Assembly (NCBI RefSeq): GCF_000718135.1
Contig: NZ_JOEM01000004.1
Coordinates: 344,230 to 408,229, forward strand
Direction: 5' to 3'
DNA length: 64,000 nucleotides
DNA from: Streptomyces cyaneofuscatus
GTDB taxonomy: Bacteria; Actinomycetota; Actinomycetes; Streptomycetales; Streptomycetaceae
The notes under the pieces were generated by a model. The model worked only from the letters and a program-made list of their open reading frames with translations, did not search any database and had not been told where the DNA came from. Shown piece by piece: positions 16,145 through 25,273 of this stretch; positions within the stretch are counted from its first letter, which is position 1, and the number at the start of each line of letters is the position of its first letter. A program made the translations under genes and the position numbers.

Positions 16145-19060
16145 ATGCGCGCCACTTCGCCGGTCATCGTCGGGCGGGACGAGGAGATCGGCCTGCTGAG
16201 CAGCGCCCTGGACGCCGTGCAACGGCGTTCAGGGCGCGCCTTGTTCTTCGTCGGCGAGGCGGGGATCGGAAAATCCCGGCTGGTGGGTGAAGCCGCCTAC
16301 CGGGCCTACGGCCTCGGCATGCCCGTGCTGCGCGGCCGGGCCACCTCGACCGGGCTCGTCGTCCCTTTCCGGCCACTCGTGGAGGCGCTCTCCTCCCGCT
16401 TCCGGGCCGCCGGCACACCGACCGATCCCGAGCTCGCCCCGTACCATCCCGCCCTGGCCCGGCTGGTCCCCGAGTGGCGCCAAAAGGCCTCCCCCGGCTA
16501 TCCGGAGACGGTCGTCGAGCTGGCGGAGGCGCTGCTGCGGCTGCTGTCCGTGCTAGGCCGCGAGTCCGGCTGCGCGATCCTGCTGGAGGACCTCCACGAC
16601 AGCGACACGGAGACCGTCGCGGTGGTCGAGTACGTCATCGACAACCTCGCCGACCTGCCGATCCTGCTCCTGGGCACGCTGCGCCCGGAGGCGGGGGCCG
16701 CGCTCGATCTCGTGCGGTCCGCCGAGCGCCGCCAGGCCGCCTCCGTACGGGAGTTGAAGCCACTGGCCGACGAGCAGATGCGGACACTGACCGCAGCGTG
16801 TCTGGAGGCGGCGCCCGAGGAGATACCCCCGGTGGTGCACCATCGGCTGGCCGAACGGGCGGGCGGCAACCCGTACTTGGTGGAGGTGCTGCTCGCGGAC
16901 ATGCTGGACACCGGCCAGTTGCGCCGGGCGGGGAGCGGCTGGGAGGCGGCCGAGCAGCCCGGCGGGCCGGTCCCCTCGGGCATCGTGCGGACCTGGACCC
17001 GAAGACTCGACCGCCTGGACGAGCCGGTCCGGGACCTCTTACTCGCGGCGGCCACCCTGGGTGGCCAGTTCTCGGTCTCCGTCCTCCAGACCGTCACCGG
17101 TTTCGAGGACCGGGCCCTCTTCACCCATCTGCGGTCCGCCGTCGAGGCGGGCGTGATCGCCCCCGACGGCGCCGCCCCCGACCGGTACGCCTTCCGCCAC
17201 TCCCTCACCGCCGAGGCCCTGATCTCCTCGCTCGCCCCGGCCGAGCGCGCCTCGCTCGCCCGCCGCGCCGCCGGGGCCATCGAGCACTCCGGTCACCCGC
17301 TCGACGAGGACGGGCAGCAACTCGTCGCCTCCCTGCACCTGGCCGCGGGCAACCGTGCGGGCGCGGCCCTGCGGTTCGCGGAGGCCGGACGGCGGATGCT
17401 CGCCTCGGGGGCCCACGGTTCGGCCGTCGTGCTGCTGGAGCGGGCCTGTCCCCTGGCCGCCGACGCCGACCGGGCCGCGATCTCCGAGTCCCTGGCCGTC
17501 GCCCGGGCCGAGGGCGGCGACCTGGACGCCGCGCTGGAGCTGGCCGAGTCGCTGCCGCCGGTTCCGGCGCGCACCGAGGCCGCCGAGCGGCGCGGCGAGG
17601 TCCACACCAAGATCGCCTGGGTGGCCGTGATGGCCGAGCGGGCGGCCGACGCGGCCCGTCAGATCGAGACCGCCCGCACCCTGCTGGGCCACGATCCGGC
17701 GCCCGGCCGGCATGCCGCGCTCACCGTCGCCGACGCCCATCTCGCCCTGCTGCCCGGGCAGGAGCACCGGCGCCCCGGGGAGACCGAGCGCGCCGCCCGC
17801 GAGGCCGCGGAGATCGCCGAGGCCGAGGGGCTGCCCGTCGTCGCCTGCCAGGCCTGGCAGTTGCTGGCGCTGCTGCTCCGCGAGAAGGGGTTCGACGAGG
17901 CGGACGCCTGCCTGGAGCGGATGCTGGCGCTCTCCACCGATCACGGGCTGCCCGTCTGGCGGGTGGAGGCGCTGGTGCGGCTGGGCGCCAATGCCTTCAT
18001 GCGGACCGGGGACGCCTCCCGGCTGCGGTCGGCGCGGGCCGCGGCCATCGAGCTCGGCGCGCTGCTGCTGACGCAGACGGTGGACGGGCTGCTCGCCATG
18101 AACGCGGTGCTGTGCGCCCGTTGGGAGGAGGCGCAGGAGATCATCGACCGTTCGCTGGAGGCCAGTGCCCGGGTCGGCAACCTCTCCGCCCACCGCTATC
18201 TGCTCCTCTCCTCCGCCACGATGGCCGCGCACCGGGGGCGGCGGCGGGACATGGACCGTGCGCTGGCCGCGTTCCGGCGGGCGGGCGGTGAGCCATCGCT
18301 GCTCGTGCCGCACCAGTTGGGGCTCTGCAAGGCGATCGGCGCGCTCCTGGAGGAGGACCGGGAGCGGGCGCTCGCGGGGCTGGACGCGGTGCTGGCCTGG
18401 GAGCGGGACCACCCCAGCTACTTCTACCTGAGCGGGAGTTACGGGCTGCGCCCCTTCCTGCGGGTGCTGGCGGGGGCGGCGGACCGGGCGGAGTTCGACG
18501 CCGTACGCGCCTCCCCCGGGGCCCAACTCGCCTGGAACGGGCAGTTCCTTCAGCTGGCGGAGGCGGTGCTGCTGGGCCGGGAGGGCGATCGGGCCGGAGC
18601 AGACCGCCTGGTGGCCTCCTTCGACGCCCGGGCCGTGCCCTTCCCGGTCGCCCGCCACCTCGGGCTGCGCCTGGTCGCGGACGCGGCCGGCGCCGACGGG
18701 TGGGGCGAGCCGGTCTCCTGGCTGCGGCGGGCCGAGGAGTTCTTCTACGGGGTCGGGGCGCAGGCGGTCGCCTCGGCGTGCCGGGCGGCACTGCGGCAGG
18801 CGGGGGCGAGCGTCACCCAGCACCGGGGCGGCTGGGACCGCATCCCGCTGCCGCTGCGGACCAGCGGGGTGACCCCGCGCGAGTACGAGGTGTTCGTGCT
18901 GCTCCCGGAGCGGCCGGGCAACCAGCAGATCGCCCGGCGGCTGTCGATATCGCCGCGCACGGTGGAGAAGCACATGGCCAGCCTGCTCAGCAAGACCGGG
19001 CGGGCGGACCGCTCGGCGCTGTGCGAGTTCGCGGCGGAGTGCGCGGTGGAGCCGGCCTGA
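16145..19060 (+). CDS. LuxR family regulator with AAA ATPase domain (LAL type), TTA codon
   Basis: 971 residues, typical for large ATP-binding LuxR regulators. Walker A is GEAGIGKS at residues 37-44; ILLEDLHDSD near 145 is the Walker B region; the middle is alpha-helical (TPR-like); residues about 905-965 are the LuxR helix-turn-helix (GVTPREYEVFVLL, then NQQIARRLSISPRTVEKHMA). Codon 299 is TTA (17039-17041, in RDLLLAA), the rarest Leu codon in Streptomyces, which makes translation depend on the bldA tRNA and ties this locus to development. It lies between the class II precursor and a SARP gene and most likely activates one or both lanthipeptide units. Confidence 0.9.
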   Translation: MRATSPVIVGRDEEIGLLSSALDAVQRRSGRALFFVGEAGIGKSRLVGEAAYRAYGLGMPVLRGRATSTGLVVPFRPLVEALSSRFRAAGTPTDPELAPYHPALARLVPEWRQKASPGYPETVVELAEALLRLLSVLGRESGCAILLEDLHDSDTETVAVVEYVIDNLADLPILLLGTLRPEAGAALDLVRSAERRQAASVRELKPLADEQMRTLTAACLEAAPEEIPPVVHHRLAERAGGNPYLVEVLLADMLDTGQLRRAGSGWEAAEQPGGPVPSGIVRTWTRRLDRLDEPVRDLLLAAATLGGQFSVSVLQTVTGFEDRALFTHLRSAVEAGVIAPDGAAPDRYAFRHSLTAEALISSLAPAERASLARRAAGAIEHSGHPLDEDGQQLVASLHLAAGNRAGAALRFAEAGRRMLASGAHGSAVVLLERACPLAADADRAAISESLAVARAEGGDLDAALELAESLPPVPARTEAAERRGEVHTKIAWVAVMAERAADAARQIETARTLLGHDPAPGRHAALTVADAHLALLPGQEHRRPGETERAAREAAEIAEAEGLPVVACQAWQLLALLLREKGFDEADACLERMLALSTDHGLPVWRVEALVRLGANAFMRTGDASRLRSARAAAIELGALLLTQTVDGLLAMNAVLCARWEEAQEIIDRSLEASARVGNLSAHRYLLLSSATMAAHRGRRRDMDRALAAFRRAGGEPSLLVPHQLGLCKAIGALLEEDRERALAGLDAVLAWERDHPSYFYLSGSYGLRPFLRVLAGAADRAEFDAVRASPGAQLAWNGQFLQLAEAVLLGREGDRAGADRLVASFDARAVPFPVARHLGLRLVADAAGADGWGEPVSWLRRAEEFFYGVGAQAVASACRAALRQAGASVTQHRGGWDRIPLPLRTSGVTPREYEVFVLLPERPGNQQIARRLSISPRTVEKHMASLLSKTGRADRSALCEFAAECAVEPA

Positions 19061-19254
19061 GGGGGCCGGGGGCCGTACCCCTGGAAACGGGGGCCCGGGC
19101 GTGCCCTACAACATGGGGGCACGGGGCGCTTTCGGTCGGGTGTGCGGGCGGAACATACGGGCAGTCCCCCGATGTGCGCGTGGCGTGACGACGGCAGGAT
19201 CGGAAACGTGCGTACGGCAGTCTGCCGCCCGTCCCCGCTTCCGGAGGCCCGCTG

Positions 19255-21153
19255 ATGATCCGACCTCCCGCCCGCCCGGCCCCCACCGGTACGGTGTACT
19301 TCTCGCTGCTCGGCCCGCTCACCGCCGTACGGGACGGCCGCCCGCTCCCGCTCGGCCCGCGCAAACAGCGCCTCGTCCTGGCCACCCTGCTTGCCCGCCC
19401 CAACACCCCTGTTCCCGTCGACGTGTTGACGGACGCGGTGTGGCCCGACGACCCTCCCCGCACCGCGCGCAAGAACCTCCAGGTGTACGTGAGCGCCGCC
19501 CGCGCCCTGCTCGGCTCGACCGGCGACGACGGCCGCGACCGGGTGGTCCACGGCTGCGGCGGCTACCGGCTCACCATCGACGAGGGCGAGCTGGACACCC
19601 TGCGCTTCCGCTCGCTGGCCCGCGCCGGGCGGGCCGCCGGTGAGCGCGGCGACCTGCGGACGGCGGCCCGGCTACTGCGGGAGGCGCTGGACCTGTGGGA
19701 GGGGCCGCCGCTGAACGACCTGCGGGACTCCACCGGGGTCGCGGAGGAGGCCGAGCGGCTGGAGGCCCGCTGTCTGACCGTGTACGAGGACTGGGCCGAG
19801 ACCGAGATCGAGCTCGGCCGGGCCGCCGTCACGGTGGACGGCCTGCGGGATCTGGTGGAGCGCCACCCGCTGCGGGAGCGGTTGCGGGTGGCCTGGATGA
19901 ACTCGCTGCACCAGTCGGGGCGGCAGGCCGAGGCGCTGGCGGTCTACGACGACTACCGGCAGCTGCTGGCCCGGGAGTTGGGCCTGGAGCCGAGTCCGGC
20001 GATGGCGTCCCTGTACCGCGCCATGCTGGGCCGGGGCCGTACCGCCCGGCCCGCGGCGGCCGGCCGGGAGGCCGCGCACGGTACGGCGCTGCCCGCCGCG
20101 CCGAGGGACTTCACCGGCCGCCGCGAGGAGCTGCGGGAGCTGCTGGCGCTGCTGGGCTCGCCGGACGAACGGGTGGTCGTCGTGTCCGGGCCTGCGGGCT
20201 CCGGCAAGTCGGCGCTGGCCCTGCGGGCGGCCCACCTGCTCGGCGACGGCTTCCCCGACGGGCGCTTCCACGTACAGGTCCGGCGAGAGGACGGCTCGGC
20301 CCGCACCCCGGCCGAAGTCCTGGGCGAACTGGGGTGGTTGTGCGGGGAGCGGGCGCCGGGGGGGTCGGGGGTCCCGGCTGAGTCGGCCGTAACGGCTGCG
20401 TCGGCCGTACCGACTGATTCTGCGGTGCCGGCTGATGCGACGGTGCCTGCCGTTTCGCAGGGGGCGGGCGACGCCTGGCAACGGTGGCTGTCGCTGCACC
20501 GGGCGCTGATCGTCCTCGACGACGTACCGGACGAGGCCTTCGTACGGGGGCTGCTGCCCCGGTCCGGCCCGTCCTCGGTGGTGCTCACCGCGCGCGGGCA
20601 GCTGGCGGGGCTGGCCCCCGTGCACCGGATCGCGCTGGGCGCCCTGGCGGACGGCGAGGCGCTGGAGCTGCTGGCCAAGCTGATCGGGCCCGGGCGGCTG
20701 CGGACCGATCCGGCGGCGGCCCTGCGGATCGTCCGGGCCTGCGGCGCCCTGCCGTTGGCGGTGGGGGTGGGCGGGATGCGGCTGGCGGTCCTGCGCCATC
20801 TGCCGCTGGCGGAGTACGCGGACCGGCTCGGCGATCCGTCGGCCGCCCTGGACGAGCTGGTCGCCGGGGACATCTCCGTACGGCTGCGCATGGCGTCCGG
20901 GTGGCAGGACCTGTCGGCGGACGACCGGCGGGCGCTGGGGCGGCTGGCCGGGCCCGCGCAGGAGGGCGGTTTCACCCTGGACGGGGCGATGGAGGCGCTG
21001 GGGTGCGGGGAGCGGGCCGCGATCCGTACCGTCGAGTCGCTGATCGACGCGGGGGCGGTGACCTCTCCGGCCGGAGAGGTCACCGCCCACGCCGCGCTGT
21101 ACGAAGTGCCGCGGCTGCTCTGTCTGTACGCGCGCGAGCGGGAAACGGGGTGA
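19255..21153 (+). CDS. SARP (BTAD) family regulator with NB-ARC-like ATPase domain
   Basis: 632 residues. Residues 14-110 are the OmpR-type winged helix of Streptomyces antibiotic regulatory proteins (VYFSLLGPLTAVRDGRPLPL, then TPVPVDVLTDAVWPD); residues 110-255 are the bacterial transcriptional activation domain (ERHPLRERLRVAWMNSLHQS). From about 285 a nucleotide-binding domain follows with Walker A GPAGSGKS and LIVLDDV. A 30-residue Ala/Val/Ser-rich repeat insert (about 375-405) interrupts the ATPase domain. ATG at 19255 has GGAGG 7 bases upstream. SARPs bind direct repeats with 11-base spacing; a perfect 11-base tandem repeat exists upstream of the class III precursor. Likely an activator of the neighbouring peptide clusters. 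Confidence 0.92.
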   Translation: MIRPPARPAPTGTVYFSLLGPLTAVRDGRPLPLGPRKQRLVLATLLARPNTPVPVDVLTDAVWPDDPPRTARKNLQVYVSAARALLGSTGDDGRDRVVHGCGGYRLTIDEGELDTLRFRSLARAGRAAGERGDLRTAARLLREALDLWEGPPLNDLRDSTGVAEEAERLEARCLTVYEDWAETEIELGRAAVTVDGLRDLVERHPLRERLRVAWMNSLHQSGRQAEALAVYDDYRQLLARELGLEPSPAMASLYRAMLGRGRTARPAAAGREAAHGTALPAAPRDFTGRREELRELLALLGSPDERVVVVSGPAGSGKSALALRAAHLLGDGFPDGRFHVQVRREDGSARTPAEVLGELGWLCGERAPGGSGVPAESAVTAASAVPTDSAVPADATVPAVSQGAGDAWQRWLSLHRALIVLDDVPDEAFVRGLLPRSGPSSVVLTARGQLAGLAPVHRIALGALADGEALELLAKLIGPGRLRTDPAAALRIVRACGALPLAVGVGGMRLAVLRHLPLAEYADRLGDPSAALDELVAGDISVRLRMASGWQDLSADDRRALGRLAGPAQEGGFTLDGAMEALGCGERAAIRTVESLIDAGAVTSPAGEVTAHAALYEVPRLLCLYARERETG

Positions 21154-21182
21154 GGGGCCGGGGCCCTCACCCCTGGCCCCTC
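21148..21182. terminator. Bidirectional terminator overlapping two stop codons
   Basis: GTGAGGGGCC (21148-21157) and GGCCCCTCAC (21173-21182) are perfect arms around a 15-base loop. The left arm contains the SARP stop and the right arm touches the convergent LanKC stop, so the hairpin ends both transcripts. Confidence 0.7.
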
Positions 21183-23793
21183 ACCCCAGGGTGAGCAGCT
21201 CCAGGAGGCCGGGCGTTCCCGTTCCGGCCCCGTCCCCGCCCCCGGCCAGGAAGTGCAGCGCCAGCAGCAGGCCCGCCGCGCCCGTCGCCAGGTCGGCGGA
21301 GCAGCGCCGCAGCCTCGATCCCGGGACCAGCAGCCGGTCCTCCTGGGCGATCAGATGCCAGGACAGGTTGCGGGCGGAGGCCAGGACGTCGGGCTCCGTA
21401 CGGCCCTTCGGCGACAGCTGGCCCGCCGTGGCCATGAGCCCCGCCCGGCCGGTGAACAGGCCCGGCTCCCGGACGAATTCGAGGACGCAGCCCTGCCGCA
21501 CCCCGGGCAGCAGCGCGGAGAGGGCCGGTGCGGCGCGGCGGGCCAGATACGCCTGGGCCACCAGCGCGACGCCGCCGCTCCCCTGGTCCAGGTAGAGGAA
21601 GTGGCGCCGCCCGTCCTTCACCTGGACGGTGCCGCCCGGCATCGTCACACAGTGCCCGGCCTCCCGCTCCAGGGCCCGGCCGGCCGCCCGCAGGAACCGG
21701 TCCTCGCCGGTCAGGGCGTGCAGTTCGAGGTGGAGCAGGGCCGCGCCGCTCAGCCCGCGCAGCAGCCCCGCCGACGCGGGGGCGGCCAGGCCCGGTACGG
21801 AATCCCCTCGCACCAGGCGGTCCAGGTCGTCGGCGGTCCGTACGGCCAGGTCGACAAGACCCTGGTCGACCTTGGCGTCGGGGTCCGGCGCCCCGCCCCC
21901 CTCACCGGCCGGCCGGGCCAGGCGCAGGGCGGCGAGCGCGATGCCCGCGCGGCCGGATCTCAGGTCGGCCGAGGCGGACGGGGGTGCGGCGGCGGCCCGT
22001 TCGAAGAGTTCCCGGCCCTCATCCCGCCGGCCCAGCAGGGACAGCACGACCGCCGTGCCCGGCAGCCCGTCGTAGAGGCCGCCGGGGGCGGCGGGGTCGC
22101 GGCGCCGGGCGGCGTCGGCGAGCCAGTCGGTCCAGCCGGTCTCCACGGGGGCCCCGACGCGGTGCAGGGCGTACAGCACCCCGGCCGCACCGTGGGCGAC
22201 GTCGGTCCCGCCGGTCGCGAAGGCGGCCGGGTCGCCGGGGAAGAGGCGGTCGGTGCGCTCGGGGGTCGCCCCGGCGTGGATGCCCGCGAGCAGCCGGGCC
22301 CGCAGCTCCGCCCAGTCGGGGGCGGGACCGTCCAGCAGCGCTGCGATCTCGCGCTCGCCGCCGAAGCGGCTTTCCGCCGCCCGCAGCGCGGCGGGCCGCG
22401 GGGGGCCCGCGTCGGACGACAGGCCGTACCTCTGCCGGGCCCACCGTTCCAGGGTGAGGGCCTTGGCCCGGTCGTGCCCGGCCATCTCCATCAGCGGCAT
22501 CAGCATGGAGAGCCAGGTCGCCCAGAGCGCGTAGGCGTCGGCCTCGGCGCCGGGGGTCCCCGTGGGCGCCTGGAGGCCCGGCGCGCCCGCCACCGGGGTG
22601 TCCTGGTCGTCGAGGGCGGTGGCGTACTCGAAGTCGATGAGGACCACCCGGCCGTCGGGGCGGATGATGACGTTGGACGGGTGGAGGTCGCCGAAGCGCA
22701 GCCCGCGCGCGTGGATCGCCGCCAGCGCCTGCCTGAGCCGCTCGGTCACGGAGTCCACCCAGGCGGTGTACGTGGCGAGTTCGGCGGCCGTGCCCGATCC
22801 GTGGAGGAGGGCGAAGCGGCCGACGATCTCCTCCAGGAGGGTGGCGCCCTCGATGTGCTCCTCGACCAGGAAGTGGTGCTCCCACACGCGTCGTACGCCG
22901 TACACCTCGGGCACGCAGTCGAGGCCGGCCAGTGCGGTCAGCGCCCGGTGCTCGCGGTGCAGCCGGGTCACCGCGTCGTCGCCCACCGCGTCGAGACCGC
23001 AGTGCGGCCGGGCCTCGCGGAGCACCACGCGCTCGCCGGTCTCGCGGTGCCGGGCCAGGTAGATCCCGCCCGCGTTGGAGAACTGGAGGGACTCCGTGAT
23101 GGTGTACGGGAAGGTGGCGTCCCCGGAGGCGGCGCGGGCGGCAAGGTGCGGGCGCAGCGCCTCGGGGACGGTGACCCACCGCGGCACCCGGAAGACGACG
23201 CCCCGCTCGTCGGGCACCAGCTCGCCCGAGGGGTGGCGCAGCGCGTGGACCCGCTCGCCGTCGGCGTCCAGGCACCAGCGGGCGGTGAACGCCCCGTACC
23301 GGACGTACACCGGGGCGTCACCGATCCGCAGATCGCTGAGGATGTACGGGCCGCGGCGCCCGGCGAGGGCGTGGGTCAGCTCGTCCAGCACCCGCAGGAA
23401 GACGGTCTCGTCCGGCGGGTAGAGCGTGAGGAACTTCCCCGCGCCGGAGCGGGCCATGTACTTGTCGGACATCAGCAGGAGCGCCTGCTCGCTGCGGAGG
23501 AACTTGAACGGCACCCCGTGGGCGAGGCAGATCCGGGCGGTGTCGCGCAGGGTCGCCTCGGCCTCCTCCGGGACGGTGGAGACATGGATCTTCCAGCCCT
23601 GCTCGGCGAGTTCACGGCCTTCCGGCAGCAGCGAGGTCCACAGTCCGCCCCGGACGCGGCGCCAGCCCTCGGGGGGCGGGGCGGAGTCCAGCGGATAGCG
23701 GGTCTTCTCGTCCGGGAGCCGGGCCGGGGTCTCGTAGTACGTGGGGTCGGCGAGGCAGTAGAGCTGGGTCTGCTGGATACCGGACACGGACAC
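21181..23793 (-). CDS. Class III lanthionine synthetase LanKC
   Basis: 870 residues with the three-part class III architecture. Residues 1-220 are the phosphoSer/Thr lyase (WKIHVSTVPEEAEATL, LHPPDE-like YPPDETVFL, GPYILSDLRIGDAPVYVRYG). Residues about 235-500 are a Ser/Thr kinase with GLRFGDLHPSNVIIRPDGRV and VLIDFEYA as catalytic and metal-binding loops. Residues 540-865 are a LanC-like cyclase with its Gly-rich inner helices (GVLYALHRVG, LYDGLPGTAVVL, LFTGRAGLMAT, DLATGAAGLLLAL) but without the Cys/Cys/His zinc ligands, as normal for this class. GTG start follows GAGGAGG. It is the last gene of precursor-MFS-LanKC on the minus strand and should modify the peptide encoded at 25274-25435. Confidence 0.93.
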   Translation of the reverse strand: MSVSGIQQTQLYCLADPTYYETPARLPDEKTRYPLDSAPPPEGWRRVRGGLWTSLLPEGRELAEQGWKIHVSTVPEEAEATLRDTARICLAHGVPFKFLRSEQALLLMSDKYMARSGAGKFLTLYPPDETVFLRVLDELTHALAGRRGPYILSDLRIGDAPVYVRYGAFTARWCLDADGERVHALRHPSGELVPDERGVVFRVPRWVTVPEALRPHLAARAASGDATFPYTITESLQFSNAGGIYLARHRETGERVVLREARPHCGLDAVGDDAVTRLHREHRALTALAGLDCVPEVYGVRRVWEHHFLVEEHIEGATLLEEIVGRFALLHGSGTAAELATYTAWVDSVTERLRQALAAIHARGLRFGDLHPSNVIIRPDGRVVLIDFEYATALDDQDTPVAGAPGLQAPTGTPGAEADAYALWATWLSMLMPLMEMAGHDRAKALTLERWARQRYGLSSDAGPPRPAALRAAESRFGGEREIAALLDGPAPDWAELRARLLAGIHAGATPERTDRLFPGDPAAFATGGTDVAHGAAGVLYALHRVGAPVETGWTDWLADAARRRDPAAPGGLYDGLPGTAVVLSLLGRRDEGRELFERAAAAPPSASADLRSGRAGIALAALRLARPAGEGGGAPDPDAKVDQGLVDLAVRTADDLDRLVRGDSVPGLAAPASAGLLRGLSGAALLHLELHALTGEDRFLRAAGRALEREAGHCVTMPGGTVQVKDGRRHFLYLDQGSGGVALVAQAYLARRAAPALSALLPGVRQGCVLEFVREPGLFTGRAGLMATAGQLSPKGRTEPDVLASARNLSWHLIAQEDRLLVPGSRLRRCSADLATGAAGLLLALHFLAGGGDGAGTGTPGLLELLTLG

Positions 23794-23804
23794 GGTGTGC
23801 CTCC

Positions 23805-25139
23805 TCAGAGTGCGCCGGGACCGGCGGCGGCGTCGTGGACGGGGCGGGCGGGGGGCTCTTTACGGGCGAAAGCCTCTTCGGGGGCGGGCCCGGGCGGGGC
23901 GGGGGGCTTTTCGAGCGTCTCCGGCCGCTCCGGTGGCGGGGCGGCCCCGGCCCGTACGGCGGAGGACAGCGTCACCACGGCCGCCGATACGGCCAGCACA
24001 CAGCCGATGACACCGAAGGCGGAGCGGGTGCCCAGGGTGGCCAACAGGAGACCGCCCGCGAGCGGCCCGAACGGCTGGACGATCGAGGACAGGAACCCGG
24101 CGGCGCTCTGCACCCTCCCGATCCGGTCCTCCGGGGTGACGATCAGCAGGGTCGAGAGGAAGCCGATGCTGGCGATCGTGGACAGGCACATGCAGAGCGC
24201 GCAGAGGACTCCTGCCAGCACCGCGCTGCTGAACCAGGCCAGGGCGGCGGCCGTCAGGACGCAGCTCCAGCAGGTGGCGATGATGAGGGCGCGGGCATGG
24301 CGGTCCGGTGCGATCTTGGGGGCGAGCAGCGCGCCGGCGAGTGAGCCGGCCGAGACGCAGGTGATGACGAAGCCGCTGCCGAGGCCGGAGGTCCCGTTGT
24401 CGGAGAAGACGGCGAGCGCGGTGAAGGTGAGGGCGCCGAACGCGAAGTTCATGCCCAGACCGAAGACGAGCAACACCGTACGGACGTACGGGAGTTGCCA
24501 GAGGAAGGCGAGCCCGGCGGTGAGTTCCCGGCGGCTGAACACCGAGCCTGCCCGGGTCCTGGCCTCGGAGCGGGTGCGGACGAGGGCGATGCAGACGGTC
24601 GACAGCAGCAGTCCGAGGAACTGGGCCGCGAAGGGCAGCGCTTCGTGGATGCCGAAGAGCGCGCCGCCGACGAGCGGGCCGACCATCCTGACCGTGGCGG
24701 TGCGCGCCTGGAGCCGTGCGGTGGCCGTGCCCATCTGGTCCGGGGGCACGACCGCGCGCATCAGCCCGAAGGCGGCGGGGGCGTAGACGCTGCTCAGTAC
24801 GGCTCCCGAGGTCGCGACCAGCAGGACGAGCACCATGGGGGCGTGCCCGTACCAGACCGCGATGGTCAGGGCGGTGACGGCGGCGAGGCTGCCCGCGTCG
24901 CACAGCCGCATCAGGCGGCGGCGCTCGACGCGGTCGGCCATGACCCCACCCGGCAGCATCGTCACCAGGAGGGCGCAGACGGAGACCGTCCCCACGGCGC
25001 CGGCCTGTACGGCGGAGCCGGTCGTCCTGAGGATCAGCAGGGGCAGGGCGAGGGCGCTCATCTGGCCGCCCAGCACGGCGAAGAGACCGCTCAACCAGAG
25101 CAGCCGGAAATCCCGGTTGGAGCGGAGCGGCGTTGCCAT
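23805..25139 (-). CDS. MFS transporter, probable exporter of the class III peptide
   Basis: 444 residues with about 12 membrane helices (NRDFRLLWLSGLFAVLGGQM at the start, GTVSVCALLVTMLPGGVMAD-type loop with DRVERRRLM near residue 70, which is the usual MFS-3/enterobactin-exporter-like signature). I start it at ATG 25137-25139 with GGGAG 6 bases before; a frame extension of 18 residues further upstream reads through a tandem repeat and lacks a ribosome binding site. The stop overlaps the ribosome binding site of LanKC. Its place between precursor and LanKC suggests export of the finished peptide. MFS rather than ABC export is less common in class III clusters. Confidence 0.85.
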   Translation of the reverse strand: MATPLRSNRDFRLLWLSGLFAVLGGQMSALALPLLILRTTGSAVQAGAVGTVSVCALLVTMLPGGVMADRVERRRLMRLCDAGSLAAVTALTIAVWYGHAPMVLVLLVATSGAVLSSVYAPAAFGLMRAVVPPDQMGTATARLQARTATVRMVGPLVGGALFGIHEALPFAAQFLGLLLSTVCIALVRTRSEARTRAGSVFSRRELTAGLAFLWQLPYVRTVLLVFGLGMNFAFGALTFTALAVFSDNGTSGLGSGFVITCVSAGSLAGALLAPKIAPDRHARALIIATCWSCVLTAAALAWFSSAVLAGVLCALCMCLSTIASIGFLSTLLIVTPEDRIGRVQSAAGFLSSIVQPFGPLAGGLLLATLGTRSAFGVIGCVLAVSAAVVTLSSAVRAGAAPPPERPETLEKPPAPPGPAPEEAFARKEPPARPVHDAAAGPGAL

Positions 25140-25168
25140 CGGAGGCTCCCGTCGTTCGTCTTGTCCTT

Positions 25169-25212
25169 CATCCCTCATGGGTCTTCCTGTCATCCCTCAT
25201 GGGTCTTCCTGT
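25169..25212. repeat. Perfect 22-base tandem duplication
   Basis: Two exact consecutive copies (25169-25190 and 25191-25212) of a 22-base unit containing CATCCCTCATGGGTCTTCC. They lie in the leader of the MFS gene between the hairpin and its ribosome binding site; the minus strand reads ACCCATGAGGGATGA twice, creating two extra ATG triplets upstream of the chosen start. Confidence 0.9.
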
Positions 25213-25228
25213 GCGCCGAACGCAGGGC

Positions 25229-25261
25229 GGGGCGGCCTCCGCAGTGCGCGGAGGCCGCCCC
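25229..25261 (-). terminator. Attenuator/terminator after the class III precursor
   Basis: GGGGCGGCCTCCGC (25229-25242) and its exact complement (25248-25261) form a 14-base-pair stem with a 5-base loop, 12 bases past the precursor stop. Such a hairpin after a precursor gene typically lets much more precursor message accumulate than message for the downstream MFS and LanKC genes. Confidence 0.8.
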
Positions 25262-25273
25262 GACTCCGGTCGA

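Noticed and set aside
25140..25193. Upstream extension of the MFS transporter beginning MTGRPMRDEGQ
   Set aside because: The extension is encoded by the 22-base tandem repeat, has no ribosome binding site, and the protein begins normally at MATPLRSNRDF.
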